Of a stretch of DNA of 5,543 nucleotides, positions 4,867-5,543 are shown piece by piece. The translations under genes and the position numbers were made by a program. Position 1 is the first letter of the stretch; each line of letters begins with the position of its first letter. Source of the stretch: Prevotella sp. (GTDB lineage: Bacteria > Bacteroidota > Bacteroidia > Bacteroidales > Bacteroidaceae); NCBI GenBank assembly GCA_021203915.1, contig JAJQAI010000315.1:1-5543 (forward strand), given 5' to 3'. The notes below the pieces were generated by a model. The model was not told where the DNA came from. It was given only the letters and a program-made list of their open reading frames with translations, and searched no databases.

Positions 4867-5543
4867 GTGAACGTAAAAAGAATAGTTAACGATATTCTTA
4901 GAATTGCCTTTCCTTTAGTTTTAGGCGGAGCGATACTTTATTGGATGTATCGTGGCTTTGACTTTGCAAAGGTAAAAAGTATTCTTCTTGGAGGGATGTC
5001 CTGGAAGTGGATGTTGCTATCACTTCCTTTTGGAATACTAGCCCAAATGTTTAGAGGTTGGCGTTGGATGCTAACGCTCTCACCCTTGGGTGAGCGGCCA
5101 AGACCATCTCTGGCTGTTCATTCTGTGTTTTTATCCTATGCCTCAAGCCTAATAATACCCCGAGTTGGTGAATTCTTACGTTGTGGTGTTCTTCGTAGAT
5201 ATGATAGAGTCTCATTTCCAAAAGCGTTGGGGACAGTTGTTACTGAAAGAATAATAGATGCCCTGCTTGTTGGCATTATTATGGTTATCGCCTTTTTTTT
5301 GCAAATGAGGGTATTTTCTACCTTTTTTTCGAAGACAGGAACAAGTATAGAATCGGTACTAAGTAGTTTTTCCCTTACGGGTTATATTGTAACTATAATA
5401 TGTGCCGTATCAGCACTTATTCTTTTACATTTTCTTTTAAGAAGACTATCCTTTTATGAAAGGGTAAAAACAACTTTAAAAAGTTTGTGGCAAGGGATAA
5501 TTTCACTTAAGAGGGTTAAAAATATACCATTATTCCTTTTTTA
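4867..5543 (+). CDS. LPG synthase-like (UPF0104/AglD-type) membrane protein, 3'-truncated by the window
   Basis: N-terminal 225 codons of a polytopic inner-membrane protein, open to the window edge without a stop. Hydrophobic segments are visible at about residues 11-27, 48-62, 82-98, 121-145 and 167-187. Conserved family blocks are RGWRW (63-67), PRVGEFLRCGVLRRY (98-112) and GTVVTERIID (122-131), typical of the lysylphosphatidylglycerol synthase transmembrane-domain family related to the MprF flippase domain. Such stand-alone proteins usually have about 320-350 residues and lack the C-terminal aminoacyl-transferase domain, so a lipid or polyprenyl-lipid translocation role is inferred, not shown. 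GTG at 4867 is preferred: it gives a basic N-terminus (MNVKRIVNDILR), follows the promoter by about 20 bp, and the first in-frame ATG (4945) would delete the first membrane segment. Two T runs, T8 at 5293-5300 and T7 at 5323-5329, lie in the frame. It is divergent from DUF4491, a neighbourhood I recall from Bacteroidales. Confidence 0.85.
   Translation, partial: MNVKRIVNDILRIAFPLVLGGAILYWMYRGFDFAKVKSILLGGMSWKWMLLSLPFGILAQMFRGWRWMLTLSPLGERPRPSLAVHSVFLSYASSLIIPRVGEFLRCGVLRRYDRVSFPKALGTVVTERIIDALLVGIIMVIAFFLQMRVFSTFFSKTGTSIESVLSSFSLTGYIVTIICAVSALILLHFLLRRLSFYERVKTTLKSLWQGIISLKRVKNIPLFLF

Noticed and set aside
1..5543. CRISPR array, tRNA, rRNA, insertion sequence or phage signature
   Set aside because: No regularly spaced repeats, cloverleaf-like tRNA, transposase motif, terminal inverted repeats or target duplications were seen on either strand.

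Overview
The window looks like a chromosomal segment of a Bacteroidota bacterium, most likely a Bacteroidales member of the Prevotella/Bacteroides type. The evidence is AT-rich DNA, gene starts without Shine-Dalgarno sequences, two promoter elements that match the Bacteroidota -7 consensus TAnnTTTG exactly (both read TAACTTTG), and a DUF4491 gene beside rlmH and an LPG-synthase-like membrane gene. This neighbourhood is one I associate with Bacteroidales; the placement rests on these signals and not on a database search.

Layout. Five genes run leftward on the minus strand. In order of transcription they are a DUF4491 membrane protein (4474-4187), rlmH (4167-3697), uxuA mannonate dehydratase (3685-2510), an SDR-type fructuronate reductase/mannonate oxidoreductase, uxuB (2490-1678), and uxaB tagaturonate reductase (1549-101). 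The first four are separated by only 11-19 bp and read as one operon. A 128-bp gap with its own promoter precedes uxaB, and a rho-independent terminator lies at 28-71. A 392-bp divergent intergenic region (4475-4866) holds promoters for both directions, a CRP-like palindrome and a structured 5' leader. To its right, on the plus strand, is the N-terminal part of an LPG-synthase/UPF0104-type integral membrane protein, cut by the window end.

Function. The three left genes are hexuronate catabolism enzymes. UxuB and UxuA convert fructuronate (from glucuronate) through mannonate to 2-keto-3-deoxygluconate (KDG). UxaB reduces tagaturonate (from galacturonate) to altronate. The isomerase UxaC, altronate dehydratase UxaA, KDG kinase, aldolase, a transporter and a dedicated regulator are not in the window and must lie elsewhere. 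The oddity is the coupling of this dispensable sugar-acid pathway to the housekeeping rRNA methyltransferase gene rlmH with no visible promoter or terminator between them. I see no mobile element, CRISPR array, tRNA or rRNA, and no convincing evidence for a wholly new system. The best leads are regulatory: a CRP-type site, a leader with competing hairpins, and a dyad-rich uxaB promoter.
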